From: Planctomycetota bacterium
GTDB lineage: Bacteria > Planctomycetota > Planctomycetia > Isosphaerales > Isosphaeraceae
Reading direction: 5' to 3'
Assembly: GCA_028291545.1 (NCBI GenBank)
Contig: JAQGHR010000141.1
Coordinates: 1 to 50,214 of the forward strand
Length of the DNA: 50,214 bases
The number at the start of each line of letters is the position of its first letter. Positions within the stretch are counted from its first letter, which is position 1. Position numbers and translations under genes: made by a program. The notes beneath the pieces are model-generated. The model did not search any database. It was not told where the DNA came from and was given only the letters and a program-made list of their open reading frames with translations. This document shows, one piece after another, positions 41,957-50,214 of the stretch.

Positions 41957-43711
41957 GTGATACGCCGCTTGCTCGCCGCGCTTCTCGCCGTCCTTCCGAC
42001 GATCACGCTCGCGGGGGACGATCCTGCGGTCGGCCCGATCGAGTCCCTCCTCAAGAAGCCGGGGAGCGAGTTGGCCACGGCGGTCGAGCGATTCTCGGCC
42101 GATCGATTCGCGGTGGGGAGGAAATACCCGGTCCATCTTTCGCCGGCCAGACGGGATCGTCTGAGGCAATTTGCCAGGGCATGGCGGAAACGCCTGGAAG
42201 AGAGCGATTTCGACGCGTTGAGTATCGAGGGAAAGGTGGATTACCTGCTGCTCGACGGCGAGTTGAAGTCGGACCTTGCGAGGCTCGATCGCGAGGAGCG
42301 GCAGGCCAAAGGGGTCGCGGAACTGATCCCGTTCGGAGAGGTCGTCACGGCCATCGTGGAAGCTCGCCAGAGGCACGAACCGGTCGATCCCGAGCTCGCG
42401 GCGGAGACGCTGGCGAAGGTCAAGACTCAGGTCGCCGAGGCGCGCAAGGCGGCGGAATCGAAGAAGGATGGGGAGGCGGTTCCTCGCCATGTCGCCGAGC
42501 ATGCGGCGACGGCCGTGGAGAATCTGAAATCTTCGCTGGCGCAGTGGTTCCGGCATTACGACGGCTATGACCCGATGTTCTCGTGGTGGATGCGAGAGCC
42601 GTTCCGCAAGCTCGATGGCGACCTCGGTTCCTATGCGACCTATTTGCGAGAAAGCCTGGCGGGACGCAAGGGCGGCGACGAGATCCAGGGCGATCCGATC
42701 GGCCGGGAAGGGCTGCTGGAGGACCTTCGCGCCGAGATGATTCCGTACTCGCCCGAGGAACTGCTCGCCATCGGCGAGAGGGAGTTTGCCTGGTGCGAGA
42801 AGGAGATGATCAAGGCGTCGAACGAGATGGGCTTCGGCGACAATTGGAAGAAGGCGCTGGAGAAGGTCAAGACGCTGCATAAGAAGCCCGGCGAGCAGCC
42901 CGGGCTCGTGCTGGAACTGGCGAAGGAGGCGATCGACTTTCTCGAGAAGAACGAGCTCGTGACCATCCCTGAGCTGGCCAAGACCGACTGGCCGCTGGAC
43001 ATGATGTCTCCCGAGAGGCAGAAGGTGAACCCGTTCTTCCTCGGGGGGGATCGGATCATCGTGTCGTTCCCGACGGACACGATGTCATTGGATGATAAAT
43101 TGATGAGTCTGCGGGCGAACAACGTCCATTTCTCGCGGGCCACGGTGCATCATGAATTGATCCCGGGGCACCACTTGCAGTACTTCATCGGCGAGCGCTA
43201 CAACAAGCATCGGGAACCGTTCCACACGCCGTTCTGGACCGAGGGATGGGCGCTTTACTGGGAGATGCTGCTGTGGGACAAGGGCTTCCCCAAGACGCCC
43301 GAGGACCGCGTGGGCATGCTGTTCTGGCGGATGCACCGCTGCGCGCGGATCGTGTTCTCGCTCAAGTTCCACCTGGGCAAGATGTCGCCTCAAGAGGCGA
43401 TTGACTTCCTCGTCGACAAGGTCGGCCACGAGCGATTCAGCGCGACGGGCGAAGTCCGCCGCTCGTTCAACGGCAACTATTCCCCGCTGTATCAGGCCGC
43501 CTACATGCTCGGCGGCTTGCAGATTCGCGCCCTCCACAAAGACCTGGTCGAGTCCGGCAAGATGACCGATCGCCAGTTCCACGACCGCATCCTCCAGGCC
43601 GGCGGGATGCCGATTGAGATGGTGCGAGTGCTGCTCTCCAACCCGAACGTGAAGCGGGACTTCGCACCCGGATGGAAGTTCGCGGGCGAGATCGAACTGA
43701 AGAAGGATTGA
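41957..43711 (+). CDS. secreted DUF885 metallopeptidase-like protein
   Basis: A 584-residue protein. The signal peptide is short (IRRLLAALLAVLPTITLAG). The family hallmark is HHELIPGHHLQYFIGERYN (residues 398-416), an HExxPGH-type metal site related to the gluzincin HExxH, followed about 30 residues later by TEGWALYWEMLLWDKGF, whose Glu is the probable third ligand. YSPLYQAAYMLGGLQIRAL and GGMPIEMVRVLL near the end are also characteristic. DUF885 proteins are thought to be zinc carboxypeptidases or dipeptidases; the activity of this one is inferred. I prefer the GTG at 41957 because the signal peptide starts there; a TTG at 41921 is in frame. Envelope or periplasmic location. Confidence 0.87.
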   Translation: MIRRLLAALLAVLPTITLAGDDPAVGPIESLLKKPGSELATAVERFSADRFAVGRKYPVHLSPARRDRLRQFARAWRKRLEESDFDALSIEGKVDYLLLDGELKSDLARLDREERQAKGVAELIPFGEVVTAIVEARQRHEPVDPELAAETLAKVKTQVAEARKAAESKKDGEAVPRHVAEHAATAVENLKSSLAQWFRHYDGYDPMFSWWMREPFRKLDGDLGSYATYLRESLAGRKGGDEIQGDPIGREGLLEDLRAEMIPYSPEELLAIGEREFAWCEKEMIKASNEMGFGDNWKKALEKVKTLHKKPGEQPGLVLELAKEAIDFLEKNELVTIPELAKTDWPLDMMSPERQKVNPFFLGGDRIIVSFPTDTMSLDDKLMSLRANNVHFSRATVHHELIPGHHLQYFIGERYNKHREPFHTPFWTEGWALYWEMLLWDKGFPKTPEDRVGMLFWRMHRCARIVFSLKFHLGKMSPQEAIDFLVDKVGHERFSATGEVRRSFNGNYSPLYQAAYMLGGLQIRALHKDLVESGKMTDRQFHDRILQAGGMPIEMVRVLLSNPNVKRDFAPGWKFAGEIELKKD

Positions 43712-43761
43712 TCGCTTGATCGAGGGATTCGCGTACAACCTTATCGTGAGACCTGCGCGCC

Positions 43762-44376
43762 ATGCTCGACACCCCGCTCATCTTCGTCGACATCGACACC
43801 CAGCGCGACTTCCTCGAGCCGTCGGGCGCTCTCTTCGTCCCCGGTTCGGGTGCAATCCGGGCGAACCTGGCGAGGTTGACGGCGTTTGCGAAACGGCGAG
43901 GCATTCCGGTGCTGGCGACGGCCTGCGCGCATACGCTCGATGAGATTGATCCCGAGCCGTTCCCGCCGCATTGTCTCATCGGGACGCCCGGGCAGGAGCG
44001 AATCGCCGAGACCGCCTGGGAGGGGGGCACGGTCCTGCCGCCGGGACGGGCGTTCGAGGAGGAAGGGGAGATCCCGCCGCATCTGACCGTGGAGAAGACG
44101 CGATACGACGTCTTCTCTCGGCCGGATGCCGATAGCCTGGTGAGGCGTTACGGGCGGGGAAATCCGACGTTCGTCGTCTACGGCGTGGCGACCGATTATT
44201 GCGTCCGCGCCGCAGTGCTCGGCCTGCTGGCGAGGGGGCGGAAGGTGGCCGTGGTGGTTGATGCCGTCCGTGCGATCGATCAGGCGGGCGAGCCGGAGCA
44301 ATTCCGGGAATTCGTCGCCGGCGGAGCGATGTTGACGATCACCGAGGTGGTGACGACCGAAGGTAGCCCGGGATAG
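43762..44376 (+). CDS. cysteine hydrolase of the isochorismatase/nicotinamidase family
   Basis: A 204-residue cytoplasmic enzyme. The catalytic triad is visible: Asp10 in IFVDIDTQRDFLEP, Lys112 in VEKTRYDVFSR and Cys147 in VYGVATDYCVRAAVLGLLAR, including the typical cis-peptide before the Cys. Family members hydrolyse nicotinamide, isochorismate, N-carbamoyl compounds and similar amides. A possible metal site (the usual DxH of nicotinamidases) is suggested by TACAHTLDEIDPEPFPPHC, making a nicotinamidase-like role plausible but not proven. It ends nine bp from the convergent glycosyltransferase gene. Confidence 0.85.
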   Translation: MLDTPLIFVDIDTQRDFLEPSGALFVPGSGAIRANLARLTAFAKRRGIPVLATACAHTLDEIDPEPFPPHCLIGTPGQERIAETAWEGGTVLPPGRAFEEEGEIPPHLTVEKTRYDVFSRPDADSLVRRYGRGNPTFVVYGVATDYCVRAAVLGLLARGRKVAVVVDAVRAIDQAGEPEQFREFVAGGAMLTITEVVTTEGSPG

Positions 44377-44385
44377 GGATCTTGT

Positions 44386-45534
44386 CTATCGCGCCTCGGG
44401 ATGCCGAGCTCCGGGTGGCACCGCCCAGTGGCCTGCCTGTGCCTTCGACGCGGGGTTCTCGGAATTGCCGATACCGGCAGTCGTGCCGGTTGTGGACCCC
44501 GAGCCGCGGAACTTCTGGCGGGCGACCGCACCGTCGCGCCAGCCTTCGATGGTCGCCGACGTGGTGCGGCCGAAGAGGCGAAGCTCTCTGATCGGATGTC
44601 CGTGCCGCAGGATCGCGAAAGGCAGGAAGAAGAAGCCGGGCTTCTCCCGTGTGCCGCCGACGAGCATGTAGAGGAATCGCCAGAAACGGAGCCTCGGCTC
44701 TGTCCAGCGGCTCAGAATGAACGATTGATTATAAAAAACATTGACGACCTTGACCGTCAGGTCACCCTCGCGGCCCGCCTTGTAGATGGTGTTCGTCGGA
44801 TGGTGTTCGACCACGTTGCCGTAGTCGAAGAGCACGCGATAGCCCCGCGAGGCCACCTGGAGACATGCGTCCATCTCGAACATGCTCCAGTAGGGTCGGA
44901 GCGCGGACTCGAATCGGTCGAACGCGGAGCGGCGCAGGCTCATGTTATAGCCGACGAGGTGATGAACGTCGCGCGGAGGCCGCGTTCGCCACGATGGGTC
45001 GTGGTCGTACATGTTCCCCACCGGTTTGCCCCACCAGGTCAGTCGCCCCGTGGGTTCCCGATCGCGGCGGGGGAACGGTTTGCCGTTGTCGAGGAAATTA
45101 TCGGCCGGGCCGCCGACGGCGCCGACGGTTGCGTCCGCGTAGAAGCTCAGGTGGCGGCGAAACCAATCCGTCGGTGGGACGGCGTCGTCGTCGATCAGCA
45201 GGATGAGTTCGCCGATCGAGGCGTCGAGTGCCAGATTCTCGGCGGGGACGACGCCTTTCTCCGGGCTGTGCAAGATCCGAAGGCGGTAAGGAACGGCATC
45301 AATCATCGTCTCGGCGGCGTCGCGGGTGGCCGTGTCGTCGCCCTGCCAGACGACGATCACTTCATCGGGCGCCAGCTCCTGGTTCGCCAATCCCGTGAGG
45401 CACCCGAGCAGTCGGGCCGGACGATTGTAGCTGGGAATCAGAACACTCGAACTTCTGGGCAGGGATCCGGTGGTAGTAGGGGACCCCGAGCGGACTTGGG
45501 CCGCGCGTTCTGAGGAAGAAATCGGCATCGACAT
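44386..45534 (-). CDS. GT2-family glycosyltransferase
   Basis: A 382-residue protein with a GT-A fold. SVLIPSYNRPARLLGCLTGL marks the first nucleotide-binding strand, and LILLIDDDAVPPTDWFRRHL contains the DxD-like DDD that binds the metal and nucleotide-sugar. AVGGPADNFLDNG, NMSLRRSAFDRF and EMDACLQVASRGYRVLFDYG follow in the order expected for family 2, where ED/EMD is the catalytic base region. The C-terminal part has aromatic segments (FWRFLYMLVGGTREKPGFFF) that may touch the membrane. It transfers an unknown sugar, probably to a surface glycan. I start at ATG 45534, with GGAG five bases upstream; the next ATG, two codons on, is also possible. Confidence 0.87.
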   Translation of the reverse strand: MSMPISSSERAAQVRSGSPTTTGSLPRSSSVLIPSYNRPARLLGCLTGLANQELAPDEVIVVWQGDDTATRDAAETMIDAVPYRLRILHSPEKGVVPAENLALDASIGELILLIDDDAVPPTDWFRRHLSFYADATVGAVGGPADNFLDNGKPFPRRDREPTGRLTWWGKPVGNMYDHDPSWRTRPPRDVHHLVGYNMSLRRSAFDRFESALRPYWSMFEMDACLQVASRGYRVLFDYGNVVEHHPTNTIYKAGREGDLTVKVVNVFYNQSFILSRWTEPRLRFWRFLYMLVGGTREKPGFFFLPFAILRHGHPIRELRLFGRTTSATIEGWRDGAVARQKFRGSGSTTGTTAGIGNSENPASKAQAGHWAVPPGARHPEAR

Positions 45535-45601
45535 ATGGACTCCCAAGCCCGCTCCAGTTCATCGTCTCCAAGTTTTCCAACTATAACTCTGCCCTCGAAG
45601 T

Positions 45602-45607
45602 ATTGTA
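45602..45607 (-). promoter_or_regulatory. candidate -10 element (TACAAT) of the glycosyltransferase gene
   Basis: On the leftward strand TACAAT lies 68 bp before the ATG at 45534. No good -35 is seen. It sits back to back with the rightward promoter candidate at 45626-45653. Confidence 0.25.
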
Positions 45608-45625
45608 AAGGTTGTGCATGCAACG

Positions 45626-45653
45626 GTGACACACACGCACGGTAGGTTACAAT
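45626..45653 (+). promoter_or_regulatory. sigma-70-like promoter upstream of the HD gene
   Basis: GTGACA (45626-45631) and TACAAT (45648-45653), each five of six consensus bases, are 16 bp apart. The expected start is near 45660, which would leave a leader of about 210 nt before the ATG at 45872. The rest of that leader shows no gene or known RNA motif. Confidence 0.45.
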
Positions 45654-45871
45654 CCAAACCCCGCTCGCCTTGATCGCAGCCGCATTCGTGCAAGCATGAT
45701 TGCAAAGCGTGATTGCACGGGCCACCGGTGCTGGGCTATCGGCGTCACCTGAGGATGACTATCATGGCCAGGAGCCGCCTTCGATGATGATCCACTCCGG
45801 AACGACAGGCGCGACCTGGCTCGCCCTACGGTTTTTGTAGAGACCCTTACCGCCCCAGCCTGTCTTGTGCC

Positions 45872-46675
45872 ATGCACGACAAGTTCAAGAAACGCCATCG
45901 GGTCCCTCAGGGCAACGACCGGCTCCGTCGCCAGATCGCGCTCGAGGCTGCCCGGAGGATGTTACCCGCGCTCATGCCGGAGGCTGGCTCGCTCGGGCTC
46001 CGCGACGCCAGCGAGGCCGAGTATTATGCCGCCAAACGCAAGGCGGCGGCGGTGCTTGGCCACACGGTTCGACCCGGCGATCTCCCGAGCGACGCCGAGA
46101 TTCGCGAACAGGTCTTGCATCTGGCCCGCGCTCAGGAGGGGACGTCGGACGACGATGTCCCCGAGGAGGATCCACCCGAGACCCGGCGTATGTCCGACCA
46201 TCTCGACAGGTTCGCAATCTACAAGATGAGGCTGGAGCCGCTCGCGGCGGTCAAGCAGAACCCGCGATGGCACCCGGAAGGCGACGCGCTGTACCACAGC
46301 CTCCAGGTCTTCCAGCGAGCCCGTCGGGATCGCCCATACGATGAGGAGTTCCTTCTGGCCGCGCTCCTGCACGATGTCGGCAAGGCGATCGATCCGAAGG
46401 ATCACGTTGGATCGGGGCTGGAATCGCTCGGAGGAACCCTCACGCCCCGAACCTACTGGCTGATCGAGCATCACATGGACCTGCTCGTCCGCCCCGATCG
46501 CCCGCTCAATCCCAAGATCAAGGCGGCCATCGAAGCCTCGGATTTTTTCGAGGACCTTGTGCTCCTCCGCGACCTGGACGAGTCCGGCCGGGAGACGGGC
46601 GTCTCCGTGCCGACGGTGGACGAGGCGCTCGCCTATCTCCGCGGCCTGGAGGCGGAGGAGTATCTGGAGCCGTGA
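45872..46675 (+). CDS. HD-domain phosphohydrolase
   Basis: A 267-residue protein. The HD domain covers about residues 138-215: His142 (YHSLQVF), the metal-binding His167-Asp168 in LLAALLHDVGKAIDPKDH, and His200-His201 in WLIEHHMDLL, with a distal Asp near DFFEDLVLLRDLDE. This order (H...HD...H...D) is that of metal-dependent phosphohydrolases acting on nucleotides or tRNA ends. The first 100 residues are helical and basic, without a recognisable nucleotidyltransferase motif, so it is not a complete CCA-adding enzyme. Likely cytoplasmic. Substrate unknown; the same-strand HAD hydrolase follows after 107 bp. Confidence 0.82.
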   Translation: MHDKFKKRHRVPQGNDRLRRQIALEAARRMLPALMPEAGSLGLRDASEAEYYAAKRKAAAVLGHTVRPGDLPSDAEIREQVLHLARAQEGTSDDDVPEEDPPETRRMSDHLDRFAIYKMRLEPLAAVKQNPRWHPEGDALYHSLQVFQRARRDRPYDEEFLLAALLHDVGKAIDPKDHVGSGLESLGGTLTPRTYWLIEHHMDLLVRPDRPLNPKIKAAIEASDFFEDLVLLRDLDESGRETGVSVPTVDEALAYLRGLEAEEYLEP

Positions 46676-46782
46676 CCAGGAGAGCGTGCCGCGGCTCGGT
46701 AATGGGTCCTTGATCGGCGCGATTTTCCTCGTATGCTGCTTGATCGTTCCGCGCACTCTGAACCGCCACCGGAGTCACCGAG

Positions 46783-47394
46783 ATGATCGACGCGCCGACG
46801 CTGTTTTTCGACGTGGGGGGCGTGTTGCTGACGAACGGGTGGGACACCGGCGCGCGGAAACTCGCGGCCGAGACCTTCGGGCTGGACTACGCGGAGTTCC
46901 AGACCCGGCACGAGATGCTCAAGACCGGCTTCGAGACGGGCCGCCTCGGGATCGATCGCTATATCAGGAAGACCGTCTTCCACCGCGAGCGCGGCTTCTC
47001 ACCCGACGAGTTCAAAGCCTTCATGTTCGCGCAGTCGCGACCCCTGGGCAATACGCTTGACTGGTTGCGGACCCTGGCTGCGAGCGGGAAATACCGGCTC
47101 TTCACGCTCAACAATGAGTCTCGCGAACTCCACGAATACCGGGTCCGCACGTTCGAGCTCAACTCGATCTTCCGGGCGTTTTTTACCTCGTGCTATCTCG
47201 GCCAGGTGAAGCCCGACGAAGACATTTACATCAACGCCCTGGGTATCGCGGGCTGCCGCCGAGAGAAGGCAGTCTTTATCGACGACCGCTCCCTGAATAT
47301 CGAGCCGGCCCAGGCCCTCGGGTTCAACGCCGTCTTGTTTCAGGGGCTGGACGATCTGCGATCGCGGCTGAAGGAGTTCGGGGTGGAGGCGTGA
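46783..47394 (+). CDS. HAD-superfamily hydrolase (subfamily IA)
   Basis: A 203-residue haloacid dehalogenase-like protein. Motif I is LFFDVGGVLLT with nucleophile Asp10; the second Asp (general acid) is Gly, as in several YihX-like members. Motif II is LFTLNNESREL, motif III is the Lys in LGQVKPDEDIYI, and motif IV is VFIDDRSLNIEPAQALGF. A helical cap lies between motifs I and II. By family it removes phosphate from a small molecule; the missing second Asp may change activity. GGAG is eight bases before the ATG. Its last 71 bp overlap the leftward secreted protein gene. Confidence 0.85.
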   Translation: MIDAPTLFFDVGGVLLTNGWDTGARKLAAETFGLDYAEFQTRHEMLKTGFETGRLGIDRYIRKTVFHRERGFSPDEFKAFMFAQSRPLGNTLDWLRTLAASGKYRLFTLNNESRELHEYRVRTFELNSIFRAFFTSCYLGQVKPDEDIYINALGIAGCRREKAVFIDDRSLNIEPAQALGFNAVLFQGLDDLRSRLKEFGVEA

Positions 47395-47845
47395 GGCCGG
47401 GGGACGTTCGCGACGACGGGACAACGACGTACCGGACGACCCATCCGCTCTTACCGGCGTCCTTCCCGTCCAGCATCGTCACCCTGACATCGCGGCGGTC
47501 GTACGAGCCATCGGTGTAGATGGCTGGATAACTGCCGTACATGTCGGTTTCGCAGACGAGGAGACGCTCGGGCTCGGGCCAACCGAAGTCGGCCTCGACG
47601 CGGACGAGGGCGCCGCACACCCCCTGCGCGACCATGCCACCCTCCATCTTCGGAGAGGCACTGACGTACGTCGAGGGGCGATCGCTGAACTCCGGCACCA
47701 TTTCCAGCCTGGCGATGGTGCCCGGCATCAGCCTCCGGGATCGCGGCGAGCGGCCGCCCGAGTAGGCCGAGCTTGCCATCGCGAGAGCCAGGCAGACGCC
47801 CAGGCCCAACGCGATGCGGATTCGGCGCCGGGTCTTCGGGGCCAT
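47324..47845 (-). CDS. small secreted protein coupled to the ABC exporter gene
   Basis: A 173-residue protein with a signal peptide (RRRIRIALGLGVCLALAMAS then SAYSGG). The mature part is beta-like and has two cysteines (GVCGALVRVEADFGWPEPER and LLVCETDMYGSY) that could form one disulfide. The Pro/Arg-rich tail lies over the end of the HAD gene on the other strand. Its ATG shares one base with the stop of the ABC exporter gene (TGATG at 47843-47847), so it is coupled to it; a GTG one codon earlier is the alternative. It might serve the exporter outside the membrane (inference). No known family. Confidence 0.68.
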   Translation of the reverse strand: MAPKTRRRIRIALGLGVCLALAMASSAYSGGRSPRSRRLMPGTIARLEMVPEFSDRPSTYVSASPKMEGGMVAQGVCGALVRVEADFGWPEPERLLVCETDMYGSYPAIYTDGSYDRRDVRVTMLDGKDAGKSGWVVRYVVVPSSRTSPGLTPPPRTPSAAIADRPAPETRRR

Positions 47846-50091
47846 CACGCGCTTTCCCTCTGGAAGTGGATCTCGTGCAGGCTGCGGTAGAGCGCCGACG
47901 TTCGTCGCAACTCGGAGTCGGTGCCGACGGCCTCGACCCGGCCGGCATTCATCAGCACGATCCGGTCGGCGAACTGGAGCGAGCCGAGGCTGTGGGTGAT
48001 GAGGAACGTGGTCCGGCCTCGGGAGAACTCCTCGATGGCCTTGCGAATCAGGACTTCGTCCTGAATATCGACGGCGCTGGTGGCCTCGTCGAGGATCAGG
48101 ATGGCCGGGTCGCGGAGCATGGCCCTGGCCAGGGCGATCCGCTGCCTCTGCCCGCCGGAGAGCGACATCCCGCGCTCGCCGACCGGCGTGTCGTAACCCT
48201 CTGGCATCGCCGAAATGAACGAGTGGGCATACGACTTTCTGGCGGCCTCGACGACCTGCTCGCGGGTTACGTGGCGAGTCCCATAGGCGATATTGTCGGC
48301 GAGCGTCCCCTCGAACAGGACCGTCTCCTGGGTCACGTAGCCGATCTGGCTGCGAAGGCTGCGGATCTGGATGTCGCGCAGGTCGTGGCCGTCGATCCGG
48401 ATCGCGCCGGATTGCACGTCCCAGAACCGGGGGAGCAGGTTCATCAACGTGCTCTTGCCGCAGCCGTTGGGCCCGACCAGCGCCAGGGTCTCGCCGTGAT
48501 GGACGGTCAAGTCCAGGCCGCGCAAGACCGGCTCACGGCTGTTGTACGAGAAGCCGACGTCTTCGAAATCGATGCGCATCTTGTGACGAGGCAGGCGGGG
48601 AGCCGAGGGCCTGTCCTTGACCTCCGGCGTCCGGTCCATCAGGTTACAGATCCGGTCCGAGGCCGCCGCGGCGCGCTGGACCTTGGAATGGACGTTGGCC
48701 AGCTTGCGGATGGGGTCGGAGATGCCGGCGAGCATGGCGTACAGGGTCAGTAAGTCCTCGATCTCCATCGGCTTCGAGGCGAGTTGCAACTTGAAGAGGC
48801 CGAGGTTCAGGAACATGGTCTTTCGCAGGACCAGGTACGAACCCGCCAGGAGCGCGATGACGACCGTCGTGAGCGCGAGGACTTCGAGCACCGGGTCGGA
48901 CAGGGAGTCGATCTTCGCGACCTTCACGCTCTTCTTGTACAGGCTCTTGGTTTCGAGGAAGAACCGTCGTCGTTCGTAGCGTTCCATGGTGAACGCCTTG
49001 ACGACCTTGATCCCCTGGAAGCTCTCCTGGAGGATCTTGTAGATGTTCGACATGCTCTCCAGCGACCGCCTCACCGCGCGCTTCATGATCTTGCCCGCGC
49101 GCATCGTGCAGAACGCGGAGACCGGCACCAGCACGAGCGCCAGACAGGTGAGCCGCCAGTTCAGCCAGAGCGCGCCGCCGAGGCAGGTGAGGATGCGCAA
49201 CGGCTCGCGGATGACCTTGCTCAGGACCGTGTTGAAGCCCTGGGAGACCGAGTCCATGTCATTCGTGAACCGTGACATCAGCTCAGCCGAGCCCTGATCC
49301 GAGAACGAGGCGAGGTCCAGCGCCATCGTTCGGCGGAAGAAGAGGTTGCGGATATCGAACAGACTGAGCTGGGTGATGTCGGCGACGAGAACTTCCTGAC
49401 CGAACTGGAACAATCCCTTGATCACGACGCCGCTCATGACGAGCGTGATTAACACCAGGAGCGTGCGGAAACCGTCGTCGGGCAAATAACGGCGTATCTT
49501 GGGCTGGAGCCATTGATAGCGGCCGAGCCAGGTCTTGTCCTTGGCCTGATCGCGGGCCAGACCGGCGCGGCGCTGGTCCAGTTCCGCGGGGTCGGCCGCT
49601 CGGACGAACTGGGCCTTGGTCTTGCCCAGTTCCTCGACCTGCGCGACGGCAATGGAGTGCGCGCGGCGCACCTCCACGATCGCCAGCGCGGCCGGTCCCT
49701 TGTTCTGGTTCAGGGGCTTGACATTGAGGTCGCCGAGCTTGGGCTCCTGAATCAGGAGCGACGCGGAGAGCTTGGCGAGCCGCTCTCGGGCGGCGTCGGA
49801 ATGCTCTTTCAGGGCCTTCTGGCCGGCGGCCCCCCGAGATTCCCACCGCTCCACGTCGTCGATGGCCTCCAGGCGGGCTTGCCTGGCCGCGATCGCCGTC
49901 TCGGTGACCTCGATCTGCTCGTCGACCCAGGTCTGCGCGTTCTCGCTGTAGAACAGGATTTTCAGGAGCGGATAGACCGCGCCGATGTTCGTGAACCAGA
50001 ACGCGGCCACCATCACCGCGCAGCCCAGCGACAGGACGAACCGGACCCGATAAGGCCAGGCATATCGCGCGAGGCGGACGAAGTTTTTCAT
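47845..50091 (-). CDS. ABC exporter (fused permease and ATPase) with a large insertion after TM1
   Basis: A 748-residue half-transporter of the type IV (MsbA/lipid exporter) class. TM1 is about residues 17-40; residues 50-205 are an insertion of about 155 residues, rich in Ala/Glu/Arg/Lys and predicted helical, before TM2 (209-232). The remaining helices follow in the normal order, with the coupling part FRRTMALDLASFSDQGSAEL. The ATPase has Walker A GPNGCGKST (539-547), signature LSGGQRQRIALARAM (about 641), Walker B ILILDEATSAVD and switch His in LITHSLGSL. In known members a homodimer flips lipids or exports drugs using ATP. The insertion faces the periplasm if TM1 runs inside-out. The ATG at 50091 has only a weak ribosome site. 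Confidence 0.88.
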   Translation of the reverse strand: MKNFVRLARYAWPYRVRFVLSLGCAVMVAAFWFTNIGAVYPLLKILFYSENAQTWVDEQIEVTETAIAARQARLEAIDDVERWESRGAAGQKALKEHSDAARERLAKLSASLLIQEPKLGDLNVKPLNQNKGPAALAIVEVRRAHSIAVAQVEELGKTKAQFVRAADPAELDQRRAGLARDQAKDKTWLGRYQWLQPKIRRYLPDDGFRTLLVLITLVMSGVVIKGLFQFGQEVLVADITQLSLFDIRNLFFRRTMALDLASFSDQGSAELMSRFTNDMDSVSQGFNTVLSKVIREPLRILTCLGGALWLNWRLTCLALVLVPVSAFCTMRAGKIMKRAVRRSLESMSNIYKILQESFQGIKVVKAFTMERYERRRFFLETKSLYKKSVKVAKIDSLSDPVLEVLALTTVVIALLAGSYLVLRKTMFLNLGLFKLQLASKPMEIEDLLTLYAMLAGISDPIRKLANVHSKVQRAAAASDRICNLMDRTPEVKDRPSAPRLPRHKMRIDFEDVGFSYNSREPVLRGLDLTVHHGETLALVGPNGCGKSTLMNLLPRFWDVQSGAIRIDGHDLRDIQIRSLRSQIGYVTQETVLFEGTLADNIAYGTRHVTREQVVEAARKSYAHSFISAMPEGYDTPVGERGMSLSGGQRQRIALARAMLRDPAILILDEATSAVDIQDEVLIRKAIEEFSRGRTTFLITHSLGSLQFADRIVLMNAGRVEAVGTDSELRRTSALYRSLHEIHFQRESA

Positions 50092-50214
50092 GGTTGAGTC
50101 TTCGTTCGGCGGCCGTGCCGACTGGAGAGACGTGCGATCCCCAGCATCCATGCCTTGCTCGATCGGCGCGAACGCCGAGCGAGGGGATCGGTTCGGCGGG
50201 TGTTGTACCCTGGA

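Overview
This GC-rich window (roughly 65% G+C by eye) looks like a piece of a Planctomycetota chromosome, most likely from the Isosphaeraceae. The evidence is the mix of families: two DUF1559 prepilin-like proteins, a DUF1573 protein, two PEP-CTERM secreted proteins, two Uma2-family nucleases, a DUF3500 protein, many small 'RxxWMMIVIAIVAI'-type membrane proteins, and a dispersed palindromic repeat with near-identical arms at two places. It is a housekeeping region with accessory genes mixed in. I see no phage, transposase, CRISPR array, rRNA or complete tRNA.

Layout. 1-2063 (+): truncated ArfB-type release factor, a small helical protein, an XRE regulator and a secreted protein. 2119-7647 (-): secreted helical-repeat protein, NupG-like MFS permease and a GT4 glycosyltransferase. 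8333-10432: a tiny Tyr/Ala/Pro-repeat secreted protein, a DUF1573 protein and a zinc-ribbon membrane protein. 10624-12262 (+): an operon of two STAS proteins and a metallo-beta-lactamase-fold hydrolase, overlapped tail-to-tail by a leftward pair (small membrane protein, TIGR01777-type epimerase), then a MATE exporter. 15229-17438 (+): FolD, a membrane protein and a sugar isomerase-like TIM barrel. 17498-19685: a DUF1559 protein and a DUF3500 protein diverging from a common intergenic region. 20610-25890 (+): a type II topoisomerase operon, subunit A - Uma2 nuclease - subunit B, with topoisomerase IV-like hallmarks. 25932-28116 (-): three membrane proteins with overlapping stop/start codons. 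28335-35321: choline-kinase-like phosphotransferase, CX5R phosphatase, a 58-residue ribbon-helix-helix-like protein, MetRS with altered signature motifs, a PEP-CTERM protein, an aldehyde dehydrogenase and a second Uma2 protein whose usual lysine is a methionine. 35604-38294 (+): ECF sigma factor, overlapping membrane anti-sigma candidate, and a secreted protein beyond a 30-bp perfect inverted repeat. 38378-41288: IspG, a methyltransferase-like protein and a PEP-CTERM protein. 41957-47394: DUF885 metallopeptidase-like protein, cysteine hydrolase, GT2 glycosyltransferase, HD protein and HAD hydrolase. 47324-50091 (-): an ABC exporter with a large helical insertion after its first membrane segment, followed by a small secreted protein.

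The genes do not form one pathway. The best local units are the topoisomerase/Uma2 operon, the STAS-STAS-hydrolase operon, the sigma/anti-sigma pair and the three-gene DUF1559 membrane operon. The most unusual signals are the Uma2 gene inside the topoisomerase operon, the dispersed palindromes, the small CxxGxC/YAPAP protein with a long leader, the ABC exporter insertion and a tRNA-like cloverleaf at 19886-19953. All assignments are from reading motifs; no database search was run.
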